This document shows positions 28,373-36,419 of a stretch of 64,000 bases of DNA, piece after piece (within the stretch, counting starts at the first letter, position 1; every line of letters begins with the position of its first letter). Both the position numbers and the translations under genes were made by a program. This DNA is from Candidatus Thiothrix putei (GTDB taxonomy: Bacteria; Pseudomonadota; Gammaproteobacteria; Thiotrichales; Thiotrichaceae), in contig CP124756.1 of NCBI GenBank assembly GCA_029972225.1, forward strand, positions 4,068,279-4,132,278. Reading direction: 5' to 3'. Under the pieces are notes generated by a model, which was not told the DNA's origin, searched no databases, and saw only the letters and a program-made list of their open reading frames with translations.

Positions 28373-29104
28373 TTAGAACAGGAAGTCGTCCAACGATGGC
28401 AAGTCAGAGCTGACCGGCGCACGCTGTTCTTCTTTCTTCAACGGGTTATCAATACGGTTCAACGATTCCTCAGTGACATGCGACTTGATTTTTTGCCTAG
28501 GCAGGTAATGGTTCGCAGGTCGTGTTCCCCATTCTGGCATTAACTGATAACCGCCACGTTCATTAATTGCCACCGACACTTCCGACATCGGGTCATGCAC
28601 GTCACCAAACAGCCGCGCACTGGTTGGGCAAGCCAACACACACGCCGGTTTACGGCGGGCTTCCGGCAAGGTGGTGTCGTAAATACGGTCGACGCACAAG
28701 GTGCACTTCTTCATCACCTTCTGCTTTTCGTCGATTTCCCGCGCACCGTAAGGGCACGCCCACGAGCAATACTTACAGCCAATGCACTTGTCGTAATCGA
28801 CCAGCACAATGCCGTCTTCCTTGCGCTTGTAGCTTGCACCCGTGGGGCAAACCGGCACGCACGGCGGGTCTTCGCAATGCAAACAGCTTTTCGGGAAATG
28901 CACCGTTTCGACGTTGGGGTATTCGCCCACTTCAAAGGTTTGCACGCGGTTGAAGAACGTTCCCGTCGGGTCTTTGCCATACGGGTTTTTGTCCACCATG
29001 CCACCGCCGCCTTCGCTGGAGGTGTTCCATTCTTTACACGATGTGACGCAGGCGCTACAGCCGACGCACACATTCAGGTCAATGACCAAAGCCAACTGGG
29101 TCAT
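28373..29104 (-). CDS. soeB: Sulfite dehydrogenase iron-sulfur subunit SoeB
   Basis: 243 residues from ATG 29104. Four cysteine clusters for [4Fe-4S] centres are visible: C-V-G-C-S-A-C-V-T-S-C near residue 12, C-E-D-P-P-C-V-P-V-C-P-T near 78, C-I-G-C-K-Y-C-S-W-A-C-P-Y near 105, and C-T-L-C...C-V-L-A-C-P further on. It wires electrons from the molybdenum subunit to SoeC. One base separates it from the soeA stop. Confidence 0.88.
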   Translation of the reverse strand: MTQLALVIDLNVCVGCSACVTSCKEWNTSSEGGGGMVDKNPYGKDPTGTFFNRVQTFEVGEYPNVETVHFPKSCLHCEDPPCVPVCPTGASYKRKEDGIVLVDYDKCIGCKYCSWACPYGAREIDEKQKVMKKCTLCVDRIYDTTLPEARRKPACVLACPTSARLFGDVHDPMSEVSVAINERGGYQLMPEWGTRPANHYLPRQKIKSHVTEESLNRIDNPLKKEEQRAPVSSDLPSLDDFLF

Positions 29105-29105
29105 C

Positions 29106-32015
29106 TTACTTACCCCCTTTGAACATGTTCTTGAATTTGCCAGAACCACCCACGAAGGTCAGCCACTTGCCCACAGGCTTCGCCATGCCGGGGTAACGCG
29201 GCTGAGTCGGGAATTGCGGGAAAGTCGAACCTTGGTCTTTCTTATCCGCTTTGTAGACTTTGACGCGCACATCGAACCACGCCGCCTGCCCGGTGATCGG
29301 GTCAGAGTTGGAGAGATGTTCGCCTTCCGCCTGATTCGGCAGCTCTTCGCCGATAATGTGATTCAGCAAGAAACCACGGGTGCATTCGTTGGCATCTTTT
29401 TCCAGACCCCACGCGCCGGAGGCTTTACCAATTGCGTTCCACGTCCACACCGTGTTCGGCTCGACCGATTGCGAGTAACGCGCTTCGCAACGCACCCGCC
29501 CGTGGGTGGATTCCACCCAAATCCAATCCCCGTCTTCAAAGCCGTACTTTTCGCCGACGCTGGGGTGCATGTGCAAATAGTTGTGCGCGTGAATCTGGCG
29601 CAACCACGCATTCTGCGAATCCCACGAGTGATACATCGCCATCGGGCGCTGCGTCAACGCACTCAGCGGGAAATCCTGCTTATTGATCATCTCGTTTTCG
29701 AGCGGCTCATGGTAAAACGGCAGCGCATCGAAGAAACGTTCCACCCGTTTACGCAACCGTTCCGGCGGCTGCTTGCCGTGCGAAATGCCTTGCGCGGCGC
29801 GGCGGAATTTGTGCAGCACCTCGGAATACAGGTGAATATTGATCGGTTCAGCGTGGCGCACCATACCGTTCTCTTTCGCCCATTGCAGATAGCCCGCGTT
29901 CCAGTTCCGCATGTACTGGTACGACTTCGGCATCACGGTATGGTGCATACAATTGTTCTTGGCGTACTGTTCCCACTGATTAGGGTTCGGTTCGCCACGC
30001 ATGGTTTTTTGACCATTCTGCCCACGCCAGCCGCTCAAAAAGCCAATGCCAGACCCCGGTGCAGTTTCAAAATTGACAATGAAATCAGGGTAATCTTTGA
30101 ACTTACGCTTGCCCTTCGCATCGGTGAACGCGGGGAAGCCCAAGCGTGAACCCAGCTCAATCAACACTTCTTGGAACGGCTTGCACTGCCCTGTTGGTGG
30201 CAAAATCGGAATCCGCACGGAATCGACTGGGCCGTCGTATTCGGAAATCGGACGATCCAACATCGACATCACATCGTAACGCTCTAGGTACGTGGTATCC
30301 GGCAGAATCAAATCCGCAAACGCTGTCATTTCGGAATGGAACGCATCGCACACCACGAGGAACGGGATTTTGTACTCGCCGTTCTCATCCTTGTCCTTGA
30401 GCATGTCGCGCACGGAGGTGGTGTTCATCGACGAGTTCCATGCCATATTCGCCATGAAAATCAGCAAGGTGTCGAGTTTGTACGGGTCGCCGCGCCACGC
30501 GTTGGTAATGACGTTGTGCATCAAACCGTGTACCGACAGCGGGTATTCCCACGAGAAACCTTTGTCGATCCGCACCGGCTCGCCCTTGTCATCGACGAAC
30601 AAATCATCCGGGTCAGCAGGCCAGCCCAACGGCATCCCATCCAGCGGGGTATTCGGCTTGACCGCATCCGGCGACGTACCCGTTTTCGGGCAAGGCGGAA
30701 TCGGGCGCGGATACGGCGCTTTGTGGCGGAAACCACCGGGGCGGTCAATCGTGCCCAGCAACGCCATCAGAATACTGAGGGCGCGAATGCTTTGGAAACC
30801 GTTGGAATGCGCCGCCAAACCGCGCATCGCATGGAACGCCACCGGATTACCGGTCACGTGATCGTGCTCATTGCCCCACACGTCTGTCCACGCAATCGGC
30901 AATTCGATTTTCTGGTCACGCGCCGTAATCCCCATCTCATGCGCCAAGCGCTTGATGGTTGCCGCTGGAATGCCAGTAATGTCTTCCGCCCATTCCGCCG
31001 TGTACGATTCGACCCGTTCGCGCAGCAATTGGAACGCGGGTTTGACCGGCGTACCGTCTTTCAGCTTGAATTCGCCGGTCAAAAACGGGTCAGCGCCGGG
31101 GGTATGCGTCGAAATCGGCTTGTTCAGGTCACGATCCCACCACAGCTTGTTTTGCGGGTCGAAACAGCCTTCTTCGGGCGGTACTTCAAAGCGCAGGAAC
31201 ATGCCGTATTCGCGGTTGTTCGGGTCAAGGTTGACCAGTTCGGGGCCATTGGTGTAATTCACCACGAAGTCGCGGTCATACAAACCTTGCTCGATAATTT
31301 CGCGGGTAATCGCTAACAGCAACGCGCCGTCTGTGCCGGGGCGGATCGGAATCCACTCATCTGCCACCGCTGCATAGCCTGTGCGCACGGGGTTGATCGC
31401 AATCATGCGTCCGCCGTTGCGTTTAAACTCTGCCAGCTCGATTTTCAGCGGGTTGGAATGGTGATCTTCCGCCGTGCCGATCATCACGAACAATTTCGCG
31501 TGGTGCAGGTCGGGGCCGCCGAATTCCCAGAACGAACCGCCGATGGTGTAGATCATGCCTGCCGCCATATTGACGGAGCAGAAACCACCGTGTGCCGCGT
31601 AGTTCGGCGTGCCGAATTGCTTGGCGAACAAGCCGGTGAGGGCTTGCATCTGGTCACGTCCGGTGAACAGCCCGAATTTTTTCGGGTCAGTGGCGCGGAT
31701 GTGGCGCAGGCGGGTTTCGAGGGTGTCAAAAGCTTCTTCCCACGTAATCGCTTCAAATTGCCCTTCGCCACGGGTCGCGTTGGCTTTGCGGCGCAACGGC
31801 GTGGTCAGGCGGGCAGGCGAGTACTGCTTCATAATGCCGGATGAACCCTTGGCACAAATCACGCCCTTATTGAGCGGGTGATCAGGGTTGCCCTCAATGT
31901 ATTTCACCTCACCGTTTTTGAGGTGGACATTGATGCCGCAGCGGCAAGCACACATGTAGCAGGTGGTGCTTTTGATTTCGGTTGCTTGGTTTACTTGGTT
32001 TGTTTGGGTAGTCAT
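29106..32015 (-). CDS. soeA: Sulfite dehydrogenase molybdopterin subunit SoeA
   Basis: 969 residues, DMSO-reductase superfamily with bis-MGD cofactor. The N-terminal [4Fe-4S] ligands are Cys19, Cys22, Cys26 and Cys54. Further family features are IAINPVRTGYAAVADEW in the middle and a C-terminal molybdopterin dinucleotide-binding domain (HMHPSVGEKYGFEDGDWIWVES). There is no twin-arginine signal, so the enzyme is cytoplasmic, as expected for SoeABC, which oxidises sulfite to sulfate and feeds the quinone pool. It is first in a three-gene operon. Upstream are an FNR-like box at 32071 and no strong ribosome-binding site. A polysulfide or thiosulfate reductase role is a less likely alternative. Confidence 0.82.
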   Translation of the reverse strand: MTTQTNQVNQATEIKSTTCYMCACRCGINVHLKNGEVKYIEGNPDHPLNKGVICAKGSSGIMKQYSPARLTTPLRRKANATRGEGQFEAITWEEAFDTLETRLRHIRATDPKKFGLFTGRDQMQALTGLFAKQFGTPNYAAHGGFCSVNMAAGMIYTIGGSFWEFGGPDLHHAKLFVMIGTAEDHHSNPLKIELAEFKRNGGRMIAINPVRTGYAAVADEWIPIRPGTDGALLLAITREIIEQGLYDRDFVVNYTNGPELVNLDPNNREYGMFLRFEVPPEEGCFDPQNKLWWDRDLNKPISTHTPGADPFLTGEFKLKDGTPVKPAFQLLRERVESYTAEWAEDITGIPAATIKRLAHEMGITARDQKIELPIAWTDVWGNEHDHVTGNPVAFHAMRGLAAHSNGFQSIRALSILMALLGTIDRPGGFRHKAPYPRPIPPCPKTGTSPDAVKPNTPLDGMPLGWPADPDDLFVDDKGEPVRIDKGFSWEYPLSVHGLMHNVITNAWRGDPYKLDTLLIFMANMAWNSSMNTTSVRDMLKDKDENGEYKIPFLVVCDAFHSEMTAFADLILPDTTYLERYDVMSMLDRPISEYDGPVDSVRIPILPPTGQCKPFQEVLIELGSRLGFPAFTDAKGKRKFKDYPDFIVNFETAPGSGIGFLSGWRGQNGQKTMRGEPNPNQWEQYAKNNCMHHTVMPKSYQYMRNWNAGYLQWAKENGMVRHAEPINIHLYSEVLHKFRRAAQGISHGKQPPERLRKRVERFFDALPFYHEPLENEMINKQDFPLSALTQRPMAMYHSWDSQNAWLRQIHAHNYLHMHPSVGEKYGFEDGDWIWVESTHGRVRCEARYSQSVEPNTVWTWNAIGKASGAWGLEKDANECTRGFLLNHIIGEELPNQAEGEHLSNSDPITGQAAWFDVRVKVYKADKKDQGSTFPQFPTQPRYPGMAKPVGKWLTFVGGSGKFKNMFKGGK

Positions 32016-32070
32016 ATCAGTACGTAACTAAATAATGAATTACTGAAATACAGCGTTACGCCGATAGTGC

Positions 32071-32084
32071 TTGAGATAGATCAA
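32071..32084. promoter_or_regulatory. FNR/Anr-like operator upstream of soeA
   Basis: TTGAGATAGATCAA matches the FNR consensus TTGAT-N4-ATCAA at 9 of 10 positions. It lies 56 bases upstream of the soeA start codon and 113 bases upstream of the divergent psiE-like gene. It suggests redox or oxygen control of sulfite oxidation by a CRP/FNR-family protein. No perfect -10 was identified with it. Confidence 0.5.
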
Positions 32085-32196
32085 GGAATCAATAATAAAG
32101 ATTATTTATATCAATAGATTTTTTCTATGAAAAGATAGAGTCACCCACAAGGGATAGTTGTGCTTTAATCCTAACTATCACTGAGGAGGTAGCACC

Positions 32197-32456
32197 ATGC
32201 AAAGAATATGTAACGCAGGCCATTTTTGGAAAAAGTGGGAGATTTAGCGGTAGAGGCATTCCACGTTCTGGGTTTGTTCGTGATCGGCGGCACGATTGTG
32301 TGGTCGGCGGCGCACGCTTACTTGGTGGATATTATGCAGAAGCCCTACGCCAGTCTGGATGACATCCTGTTGCTCTTCATCTATCTGGAATTGGGGGCAA
32401 TGGTCGGTATCTTCTTCCGTACCCATCGGCTGCCCGTCATTTTAAAGATTTCGTGA
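32197..32456 (+). pseudogene. PsiE-family membrane protein, frameshifted and truncated
   Basis: A very strong ribosome-binding site (GAGGAGG, 32182-32188) precedes ATG 32197, but that frame stops after 16 codons (MQRICNAGHFWKKWEI). A one-base shift continues with V-G-D-L-A-V-E-A-F-H, two membrane-like segments, and F-F-R-T-H-R-L-P-V, characteristic of phosphate-starvation-inducible PsiE proteins. The frame then ends at 32456, well short of the usual ~135 residues. Both defects point to a dead gene. Frameshifts by sequencing error cannot be excluded. Confidence 0.6.
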
Positions 32457-32479
32457 TCACTTCCGGTTCATTCCGACCA

Positions 32480-33913
32480 TTAGCGTGAGCGTATTGTCTT
32501 CTGCCACTGCTCCAGTTCCTGCCGTGAAAATCCCATGCCCGCGATATTATGCGGGGCTAGGTGTTCAAGGTCGTAGCGCAAGTCTGCCATGAATTTTTCC
32601 TGGTGAATCGCGGGTACAAGTGCCGCAACCTGTTGCTGAATATAACGTTCCAGTGTTTCACCATGCAGTGTGTGCTGCACAATGTCCCTGATCACCCCCC
32701 GCCGTGTTTGCCGGTATTGCACCCGCAGCGGATCAATGCCTATCGCTTCAGCGGTGACGCTGTACAGTTGGCAGGAACGCAAATACGACCAGACATACAA
32801 CTCAGCCAGCGGGCGGGTTTCATGCTGTTCATAAGTCACCAGCACTGCCGAAGCGTAATCATCCTTGTCGATGTCGTTAAAAGAAAGCGGCACAAGATTA
32901 TGTCGCACCAGAGGGATATTGCACGCCAGCCGTGCGGTGCGTTTATTGACATCAATAAAGGCTTGTAAGTAAGCAATGTGTACCAGCAGAAAAAAGCTTT
33001 GCTCAAACGGGTCATGGATGAGCTGGGCTTTATCTGCAATACGGGTAAGCTGTGCTTCCAGCCGTTCGCGGTTATCCATCGGCATATACGTGCTGGAGGC
33101 AATCCGCACGCTATCACTGCGTATTTGCCCCGCCGCACCCGCAACAACCAACCCGTCAGCCAGTAAATAGTGCAAGGAGCGGATATTATCCGTGCTGATT
33201 TCCATACGGTTGATGCCCTCCACCAGAAAACGGATGGCATCCTTATGGTTCAGCAACATGATTTTTTCTTCATCCAGCTTATTGTCAGCTTCAAGCCCTT
33301 CCAGCAGCAGCTTTTGGGTATCCAGTAGCGAGTAGGTGTTGCCTTCCAAACGTGATGAGTTATAGGACAGGTCGATCAGCATACGGGTGAAAATGCGCTG
33401 TGCATAAGTGCCCGCCGGTAATTCGTCAGTGATTTTTCTACCCTGTTGCATCAGGCGTTGGCGTTGTCCAACATCCAGATAAAAGGTTTCATTCGGTTGG
33501 TAAGCATCAAACCACTTGGTGTCATAGGTACACGGCGAGCGGGTCATCAATGGCTGGCGGATACGCTCAATAAAAGGCAATGCCACTGCTGAAAACAACA
33601 GGTGTGCGCTGGTTGCGGGCGGCAAGAGTGAACGTTGCGTCGGCAAGAAATAACGACGACCCCGTTTTTGACCGGAAGTTTGCACTTCGCCTGTTGCGAC
33701 CCATTGTGCCAACCAGCGGTGTAATGTCCGCTCTGGTATGCCGTTCAGTTTGGCCTTAATGTCAGACAAGGCGGCGGGTTCGCCTAATTCACGTAGCACT
33801 TGCAGAATGAGATCTTTGTGATTGCTGAGGTTATCCGCCATTTTATCCGCCACTTTTGGCTGTAAAACCTCAATATCCGCCACATATCCGCCAAAAGTCA
33901 AGTTATCCGCCAC
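32480..33913 (-). CDS. Fic-domain protein with N-terminal helix-turn-helix
   Basis: 477 residues from GTG 33913, or 453 from ATG 33841; both starts lie within TATCCGCCA repeats. A winged helix-turn-helix is at about 30-90 (LSDIKAKLNGIPERTLHRWL). The self-inhibitory motif S-S-R-L-E-G is at 186-191, so this is a class II-type Fic protein. The catalytic loop reads Q-A-F-I-D-V-N-K-R-T-A-R at 317-328, with Gln317 where canonical Fic enzymes have the catalytic His. Fic proteins usually transfer AMP or other groups to target proteins; with this substitution activity may be altered or absent, though variants with this Q are common in one Fic subgroup. The HTH suggests self-regulation. Confidence 0.82.
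   Translation of the reverse strand: MADNLTFGGYVADIEVLQPKVADKMADNLSNHKDLILQVLRELGEPAALSDIKAKLNGIPERTLHRWLAQWVATGEVQTSGQKRGRRYFLPTQRSLLPPATSAHLLFSAVALPFIERIRQPLMTRSPCTYDTKWFDAYQPNETFYLDVGQRQRLMQQGRKITDELPAGTYAQRIFTRMLIDLSYNSSRLEGNTYSLLDTQKLLLEGLEADNKLDEEKIMLLNHKDAIRFLVEGINRMEISTDNIRSLHYLLADGLVVAGAAGQIRSDSVRIASSTYMPMDNRERLEAQLTRIADKAQLIHDPFEQSFFLLVHIAYLQAFIDVNKRTARLACNIPLVRHNLVPLSFNDIDKDDYASAVLVTYEQHETRPLAELYVWSYLRSCQLYSVTAEAIGIDPLRVQYRQTRRGVIRDIVQHTLHGETLERYIQQQVAALVPAIHQEKFMADLRYDLEHLAPHNIAGMGFSRQELEQWQKTIRSR
33832..33912. repeat. Five copies of TATCCGCCA around the fic start
   Basis: The nine-base word TATCCGCCA occurs at 33832, 33844, 33874, 33885 and 33904 (TGGCGGATA on the coding strand), encoding repeated V/M-A-D-N/K. 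Spacings are 12, 30, 11 and 19 bases. The cluster overlaps both candidate start codons of the Fic gene and could be an operator for its own HTH, or simply a coding micro-repeat. Confidence 0.65.
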
Positions 33914-34159
33914 CGGTCAGGCGGAATTCACCGATGGTATCCTACGGCGAAGGCTCCAACCGATACAACGCCCCGTCGCTCCATCCGTCAGCACATACAA
34001 ATACCCATCCGGCGCTTGCTGAATATCCCGAATTCGCCCGATGTCGTCTTCCAGCAAACGCTCCTCATCCACATAGCGATTCCCATCCAACCTAAGGCGC
34101 GAAATCAATGCAAACTTGAGGGCGCTGACCAGCAAATTACCTTGCCAGCTGGGGTTTGA

Positions 34160-35600
34160 AACAGTTACCATAAAATCTATCTAAATCTATTCAAACTTTA
34201 TCATTTTGGTTAGGTTTATAAAAGCGTAGTGCCGTTTATCCGTAAAAGATAGCAGCAAAAGCACGGATGACTAGACAACTATCACACCGTGCTGCATTCT
34301 GTTTGCCATGATCATCAGCCACAAAATCCGCCTCGACCCCAACCATAAGCAAGCGACGTACTTGGCGAAAGCCGCAGGCACAGCGCGGTTTGCCTACAAT
34401 TGGGCATTAGCGGAATGGCAAACCCAATACACGGCATGGAAGGAAGACAACACTCAGCCAAAACCCAACCAAATGCGCTTGCGCCGCCAATTGAACGCCA
34501 TCAAACGCGAACAATTCCCCTGGATGCTGGAAGTCACCAAAAACGCCCCACAAATGGCGATTATCCAACTCGGCGCAGCTTTCAAGAACTTCTTTGCGGG
34601 GCGAGCCAAGTACCCGCAATTCAAAAAGAAAGGTAAAAGCCGCGACAGTTTCACCCTCACCAACGACCAGTTCAGCCTTGACGGTTGCCGCATCCGCATT
34701 CCCAACCTTGGGGTAGTACGGATGCGGGAAACGTTACGCTTTTCCGGTAAAATTCTCTCTGCCACGATTTCCCGCACCGCTGACCAGTGGTTCGCCAGCA
34801 TCACCGTGGACACCACCTCAAACCACCTCCCGCCTGCCAAAAACCAAGGCACGGTAGGGGTGGATTTGGGCGTATCTGCACTGGCAACCCTATCAACGGG
34901 GGAAAAAGTGGTTGGGGCGAAGCCGCATAAAGCCTTGCTTTCCCGCCTAAAACGGCTCTCGCGCAGCCTGTCCCGCAAGGTCAAAAGCAGTGCCAACCGC
35001 CACAAGGCAAAACAAAAACTGGCAAAACTTCACGCACGTATCGCCAATATCCGCCAAGACAGTTTGCACCAACTCACTACGGATTTAACCCGCCGTTTTC
35101 ACACCATCGGCATTGAAGATTTGAACGTGTCGGGTATGGTGAAAAACCGTCATTTATCCCGTGCCATCAGTGATATGGGGTTTTTCGAGTTTCGCCGTCA
35201 ACTGGAATACAAGGCGGGAATGCGGGGTGCGGTGGTCGTGGGGGCTGATCGGTTTTTTGCCTCCAGCAAAACCTGTTCTGCTGCTGGCTGTGGGCATAAA
35301 GTGGAGAAGCTGCCACTGTCGGTACGTGAATGGACTTGCCCCGTTTGCGGTGCAGTCCATGACCGTGACGTAAATGCCGCCAAGAATTTAGAAGAATATG
35401 CTTCGGCTACGCTCAGCAACCACGCCGTGAGTTACACGGTGTCTGCCTGTGGAGGGGAAGGCTCTGGTCTTGGGCGCAAGCCGAAGACGAAACCAGCCCC
35501 CGTGAAGCAGGAATTCAACACCATGACTACTTTTAGTTAGCTATAGGTAGATTTGGGTAGGTTTGAAATAACGGTATTTGTCACCGGTGTAAAACGTCAC
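34160..35600 (+). mobile_element. IS200/IS605-type element with tnpB only (IS1341-like)
   Basis: Boundaries are estimated from where similarity to the interrupted dehydrogenase stops. There is no tnpA transposase gene, so it depends on a TnpA elsewhere. Both ends carry related short sequences in opposite orientation (AAATCTATCTAAATCTATTCAAAC on the left; TTTGGGTAGGTTTGAA on the right). As in other TnpB elements, the 3' part of tnpB and the right end should encode a guide-bearing omegaRNA. Confidence 0.75.
34308..35540 (+). CDS. tnpB: TnpB RNA-guided nuclease
   Basis: 410 residues, the usual TnpB length. The N-terminal helical wedge begins MIISHKIRLDPNHKQ. The RuvC catalytic residues are all present: D in GVDLGVSALATLS, E in IGIEDLNVSG, D in HDRDVNAAKNL. 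The zinc-finger cysteines are in C-S-A-A-G-C and C-P-V-C. TnpB cuts DNA matching an omegaRNA guide next to a transposon-specific motif, promoting retention of the element. With all catalytic residues intact it could be active. It is distinct from the IS66 gene also named tnpB. Confidence 0.9.
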   Translation: MIISHKIRLDPNHKQATYLAKAAGTARFAYNWALAEWQTQYTAWKEDNTQPKPNQMRLRRQLNAIKREQFPWMLEVTKNAPQMAIIQLGAAFKNFFAGRAKYPQFKKKGKSRDSFTLTNDQFSLDGCRIRIPNLGVVRMRETLRFSGKILSATISRTADQWFASITVDTTSNHLPPAKNQGTVGVDLGVSALATLSTGEKVVGAKPHKALLSRLKRLSRSLSRKVKSSANRHKAKQKLAKLHARIANIRQDSLHQLTTDLTRRFHTIGIEDLNVSGMVKNRHLSRAISDMGFFEFRRQLEYKAGMRGAVVVGADRFFASSKTCSAAGCGHKVEKLPLSVREWTCPVCGAVHDRDVNAAKNLEEYASATLSNHAVSYTVSACGGEGSGLGRKPKTKPAPVKQEFNTMTTFS

Positions 35601-35825
35601 CCTTGCTCAGCAATCGCAGGCAAACCGCTCACCGGCTTGGGCAATAAGGTGTTTCCCTAAATACGCCGCAATTTGCCCGCCCGTTCACTGACCAACACCT
35701 CGCCATCGGGCAGAAACACCATGCCCCACGGATGCTCCAGCTCATCAACTTGTTTAACAGCAGTAACGGCATTTACAGGGAATGCCGTTACCAACAGTAA
35801 TGACAGGAAAAACGCAAGCGCTAAC

Positions 35826-36211
35826 TTAACGTTCACCTTTCGCCGTGTAATACAAACTTGCATAAGGCGCAAACAAGCGTTCATTATCCAGCCTCATTTC
35901 AATAGGCAAACCTTGGAAGTTTACCCAACCATCCAAATCAGCACTGTATGGCGTTTTGTCGACTTTGCCATCATTATTCAAATCAAGCTCTTCACCTTCC
36001 GTATTTTTACGCACCAAGCCCACAAAACCATCCCACATATTGCGCACATTGGTGTAACCCGCCTCTGCCAGTAAATTGCTTGCACCAATACTGCGGCTAC
36101 CGGTACGGCATACCGTCACGATTAAACTGTCTTTCGGCAAACCCAAGGCATCCACCGCTTTGACGAATTCAGCATTCGGCTGGGCGATGTATTCGCCGAG
36201 CGTTTTTTTTT
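35826..36211 (-). pseudogene. Rhodanese-like domain protein, 5' truncated
   Basis: The frame is open from a run of nine T (36203-36211) to TAA 35826. Family-typical sequence is T-L-G-E-Y-I-A-Q-P-N-A-E-F-V-K, then the active-site loop V-C-R-T-G-S-R-S-I-G-A with Cys, then G-Y-T-N-V-R-N-M-W-D-G-F. Rhodaneses transfer sulfane sulfur. The N-terminus, including any signal peptide, is lost at the junction with a vgrG upstream region. Its stop overlaps the GTG start of the sugar dehydrogenase by 11 bases, so the two once formed an operon. Confidence 0.75.
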
Positions 36212-36280
36212 ACGTTTTACGGTAAGACCGACTACACTCTTTAAAAAGAGCGTGACAAACACAATAAGACGGGAGGATGT

Positions 36281-36419
36281 GTGGAGATTATCCAGGAAAA
36301 CCGGGAAGTTGCCATTCAAACGCAGCTTGGGAAGGATGTACTGGTGTTGCGTAGCCTTACCTTGAAGGAGGAGTTAGGGCGGCTGTTTACTATTCATGTC
36401 GAAGTACTCAGTTTAAAAG
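36281..36419 (+). pseudogene. Type VI secretion VgrG N-terminal stub
   Basis: About 46 codons from GTG 36281, preceded by GGGAGG: N-R-E-V-A-I-Q-T-Q-L-G-K-D-V-L-V-L-R-S-L, then K-E-E-L-G-R-L-F-T-I-H-V-E-V-L-S. This is the normal start of VgrG spike proteins (G-x-D-V-L-x-x-R-S, E-E-L-G-R-L-F). The gene is cut by the insertion sequence at 36420, and no continuation is seen on the far side. No other type VI secretion genes are in the window. Confidence 0.7.

Larger units (their letters stand above)
33942..35836 (-). pseudogene. PQQ-dependent sugar dehydrogenase, broken by a TnpB element
   Basis: The N-terminal piece (about 35601-35836) starts at GTG 35836 with a signal peptide (LALAFFLSLLLVTAFPVNA) and H-P-W-G-M-V-F-L-P-D-G-E-V-L-V-S-E-R-A-G, has an in-frame TAG at 35657-35659, then continues G-N-T-L-L-P-K-P-V-S-G-L-P-A-I-A. 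The C-terminal piece (33942 to about 34165) reads W-Q-G-N-L-L-V and I-G-R-I-R-D, and after a one-base shift ends A-L-Y-R-L-E-P-S-P. The central ~250 residues with the cofactor site are missing, replaced by the TnpB element. Such enzymes (YliI/Asd family) are periplasmic aldose dehydrogenases. Confidence 0.78.

Noticed and set aside
29432..31881. Many long plus-strand frames opposite soeA
   Set aside because: They follow from the codon usage of soeA on the other strand; no independent start signals or domains.
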